Source: Tolypeutes matacus
Lineage: Eukaryota > Chordata > Mammalia > Cingulata > Chlamyphoridae
Assembly (NCBI GenBank): GCA_026826555.1
Contig: JAKSZT010053881.1
Coordinates: 2,461,051-2,525,050 of the forward strand
Direction of reading: 5' to 3'
DNA: 64,000 nt
Position numbers and translations under genes: made by a program
Notes under the pieces: model-generated
Seen by the model: the letters and a program-made list of their open reading frames with translations, nothing else
What the model was told of the DNA's origin: nothing
Database searches by the model: none
In this document: piece after piece, positions 61,815 to 64,000 of the stretch
Position numbering within the stretch: position 1 is the stretch's first letter
How the letters are laid out: every line of letters begins with the position of its first letter

Positions 61815-64000
61815 ATTTCCAGGAAAATGGTGGATTAGAAAGGCATGGGACTCTCTTCTCTCCCAGAAAAATTGCTAGAGGACAGCCAGAAACAGCCTGG
61901 AAAATAATGTTCTAGGATTTAGTATACCAGGGGAAGGCTGGACCCACCCAGAAGAGAGAAGGGCACAGGAAAAGATCACTGATGGAAAGACTGGGAGTAG
62001 AAGCTGCAGCCACTGGTGCCCTTCCCCCACCCTCTGAGCAGACAATTTTGAATTCTCCAGCCTCAAGCCAGTGGCTAGAGATAGAGGAGGCTGCAGGGAT
62101 CCACCTTCCCAGGAAACCAGGAAGAGAGGGATGCAGACTAAGGTTAATTCAGCTTATGGCCCATAAATTTGGTCTGCTGTGTCTCACGGGCCATTCTAGG
62201 CCAGGAGGGGCCGTGGCATTGTTTGCCCTGGAAGCCAGCACAGACTAAAGAGATCTGACTCTCAATCACCCTCCCTACTGACCAGGACTGGTTGTTGAGG
62301 ACTGAGAGAGGAGTGGAATTATTTCCTGTCCTGGAAAAGGGAGGGGACTGCCAGCAAAGGTTGGAGAACAGCCTCTAAGAATGTTTGATTTGAAGGCTCT
62401 AAATAGCCTTCAGGCAGGAGGATCCTCTGTCACATTGTGTGGTCAGTGTTGCTGTGAACACACTCCCACCAGGGTCTGAACAGAGAGGGCTGCCAAAGAG
62501 CACTATCTGCTGGCAGACGAAAGAAGTACATGTGAGGAAATTAAAAGGAAGTAAGAGAGGCTAAAGAAAGAGCTAAAATCAAAGATCTAACTGAACTGGA
62601 AAAATTGGAAAAAGAACAGCAAACCAATCCCAAAGCAAGGAAAAGGAAAGAAATAATAAAGATTAGACCAGAAATAAATGAAATTGAAAAAAAAAACATG
62701 AGAGAATCAACAAAATCAAAAGCTGGTAAGATCAATAAAATTGACAAACCCTTAGCAAGACTAAGAAGGAAAAAGAGAGAGAGGATGCAAATAAATAAAA
62801 TCAGAAATGAAAGGGGGTGAAGCTATATCTGACCCCACAGAAATAAAAAGGATCATAAGGGAAGAGGATGTGGCTCAAGTGGTTGGGCTCCCATTTGCCA
62901 TATGGGAGGCCCTAGGTTCAATTCCCGGGGCCTCCTGGTAAAGGCAAGCTGGTCCACGCGGCGCAGTGAGCTGACAGCCTGCATGGCACAGTGAGCTGGC
63001 GAAGCAAGATGACGCAACAAAGGGAGACAAGCAGACACAGAAAAACGCACTGCAAATGGACACAAGCAGCGGGGGAGGGAGGATAAATAAATAAATAAAA
63101 ATGAATCTTAAAAAATAAGAGTCATAAGAGGATATTATGAGAAACTGTATGCCAACAAACTAGACAACCTAGATGAAACGGACAAATTCCTAGAAACACA
63201 CAAACAACCTATAGTGACTAAAAAAAGTACAAAAACTCAATAAACTGATCATATTTAGAGAGACTAACTCAGTCATCAAAAATCTCCCAACAAAAAAGCC
63301 AGGACCAGATGGCTCCCGAGGTAAATTCTACCAAGCATTTCAAGAAGAATTAACACCAATCCTGTTCAAACTCTTCCAAAAAATTGAATAGGAGGGAAAA
63401 CTACCCAACACATTTTATGAAGCCAACACCACCCTAATACCAGAGCCAGATAAAGATACTACAAAGAAAAGAAAATTACAGTCCAATCTCTCAAATGGAC
63501 ATAGACACAAATATTCTCAACAAAATATTTACAGATAGAATCCAACAGCATATCAAAAGAATTATACACCATGACCAAGTGGGATTTATTCCTGGTATGC
63601 AAGAGTGGTTCAACATAAGAAAATCAATTAACGTAATAAGCCACATTAACAAATTGAAGGGAAAAAAAACACATAAACATCTCAAATGATGCAGAAAATC
63701 CAGCATCCTTTCTTAATCAACATGCAAAAATCAATAATGTTTCTGTACACTAGTATTGAACAATCTGAGGAGGAAATCAGGGAAAAAATTCTATTTACAA
63801 TAGCAGCAAAAAGAGTCAAATACCTACGAATCAATTTAACCAAAGAAGTACAGAATCTATATTCAGAAAACTACAAAACAACATGAAAAGAAATCAAAGA
63901 AGACCTAAACAAATGTAAGAACATTCAGTGTTCACGTACTGGAAGACTAAATATTGTGACGATACCAATCCTACCCAAACTAATTTATAGAGTCAATGCA
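61815..64000 (+). mobile_element. L1 with internal deletions, runs off right edge
   Basis: A 5' UTR-like start (AATGGTGGATTAGAAAGGC; 61815-62540) is joined straight to mid-ORF2 sequence, so ORF1 and the endonuclease are gone. ORF2 parts: LEKEQQTNPKARKRKEI (about 62600), KSPGPDG-like (KPGPDG, about 63300), [20 protein letters not shown] (about 63565). At about 63710 the frame jumps from the region before the RT catalytic centre to LYTSIEQSEEEIREKI, so the catalytic Asp motif is lost. A SINE interrupts it at 62859-63115. Confidence 0.9.
62859..63115 (+). mobile_element. DAS SINE inside the L1
   Basis: GGGAAGAGGATGTGGCTCAAG, GGTTCAATTCCCGG (B box), GGTAAAGGCAAGCTGGTCCAC, GCAAGATGACGCAACAAAGG, GACAAGCAGACACAGAAAAAC and AAATAAATAAATAAAAATG tail. 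L1 ORF2 sequence resumes after it (GGATATTATGAGAAACTGTATG). TCATAAG is duplicated on both sides. Confidence 0.93.

Larger units (their letters stand above)
10945..64000 (-). other. ZNHIT6: ZNHIT6 (BCD1) gene, 3' part; extends past right edge
   Basis: Six minus-strand exons join in one frame (exon lengths 104, 69, 81, 78, 125 and 41 coding bases; 498 in total, 165 residues plus stop). The product matches the C-terminal third of ZNHIT6/BCD1 as I remember the human protein, for example [19 protein letters not shown] and [10 protein letters not shown], with an ending in NEN just before the stop. The family acts in the nucleus to assemble box C/D snoRNPs with NUFIP and the RUVBL1/RUVBL2 ATPases. 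The N-terminal HIT zinc finger and acidic region are not in the window, so at least a few more exons should lie beyond 64000. The left boundary is an estimate from a possible poly(A) signal. The ~48 kb span from the first to the last exon seen is large but plausible for this gene. Confidence 0.95.
58928..64000 (-). other. ZNHIT6: ZNHIT6 intron, partial, runs off right edge
   Basis: Acceptor at 58928; donor not in window. Holds a MIR (58990-59225), tandem L1 3' tails (59798-60476), an old L1/HAL1 piece (61290-61800) and a dead L1 (61815 to edge). 60480-61290 shows no gene. I searched this part for the preceding ZNHIT6 segment and did not find it. Confidence 0.8.

Noticed and set aside
1..64000. 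CRISPR array, operon, phage or other prokaryotic system
   Set aside because: No regularly spaced direct repeats with unique spacers, no dense coding, and clear mammalian introns and SINEs throughout.

Overview
The window is mammalian nuclear DNA, most likely from an armadillo (Xenarthra, probably Dasypus). It is AT-rich and CpG-poor, with short exons in long introns. It carries many copies of a tRNA-Ala-derived SINE whose sequence matches the DAS family of armadillos, together with L1 copies, MIR, L2, hAT and LTR relics. A run of exactly 100 N marks a draft-assembly gap. The species call rests on recognising the SINE and was not tested by a search.

One protein-coding gene is present, on the minus strand. 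Six exons (58824-58927, 39873-39941, 38374-38454, 36861-36938, 15001-15125, 11091-11131) splice in a continuous reading frame to the last 165 codons and stop of ZNHIT6 (BCD1), a box C/D snoRNP assembly factor. All junctions are GT-AG and every phase matches. No exon was found in the first ~11 kb, which is downstream of the gene. The 5' exons, including the HIT zinc finger, are not seen and should lie beyond the right edge.

Layout: 1-10.9 kb is intergenic (old repeats, two DAS SINEs, an L1 tail, an ERVL-like LTR, a solo LTR). 10.9-58.9 kb is the 3' part of ZNHIT6, with introns of 3.9, 21.7, 1.4, 1.4 and 18.9 kb. 58.9-64 kb is the start of a further intron, filled with L1 pieces. The largest repeat, at 32564-36784, is an L1 on the plus strand (antisense to the gene). 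It has a 12-bp target-site duplication, a 5' UTR with a ~397-bp tandem duplication, a broken ORF1, an internal deletion that removes most of ORF2, and a tandemly repeated 3' UTR.

I found no new protein system, CRISPR array or unexplained gene. Most of the open reading frames outside the six exons are repeat-derived or chance. The points most worth checking are the L1 architecture, three related solo LTRs with exact 5-bp duplications, an assembly gap inside a SINE tail, a 21-base palindromic word found twice, and close inverted SINE pairs in the pre-mRNA.
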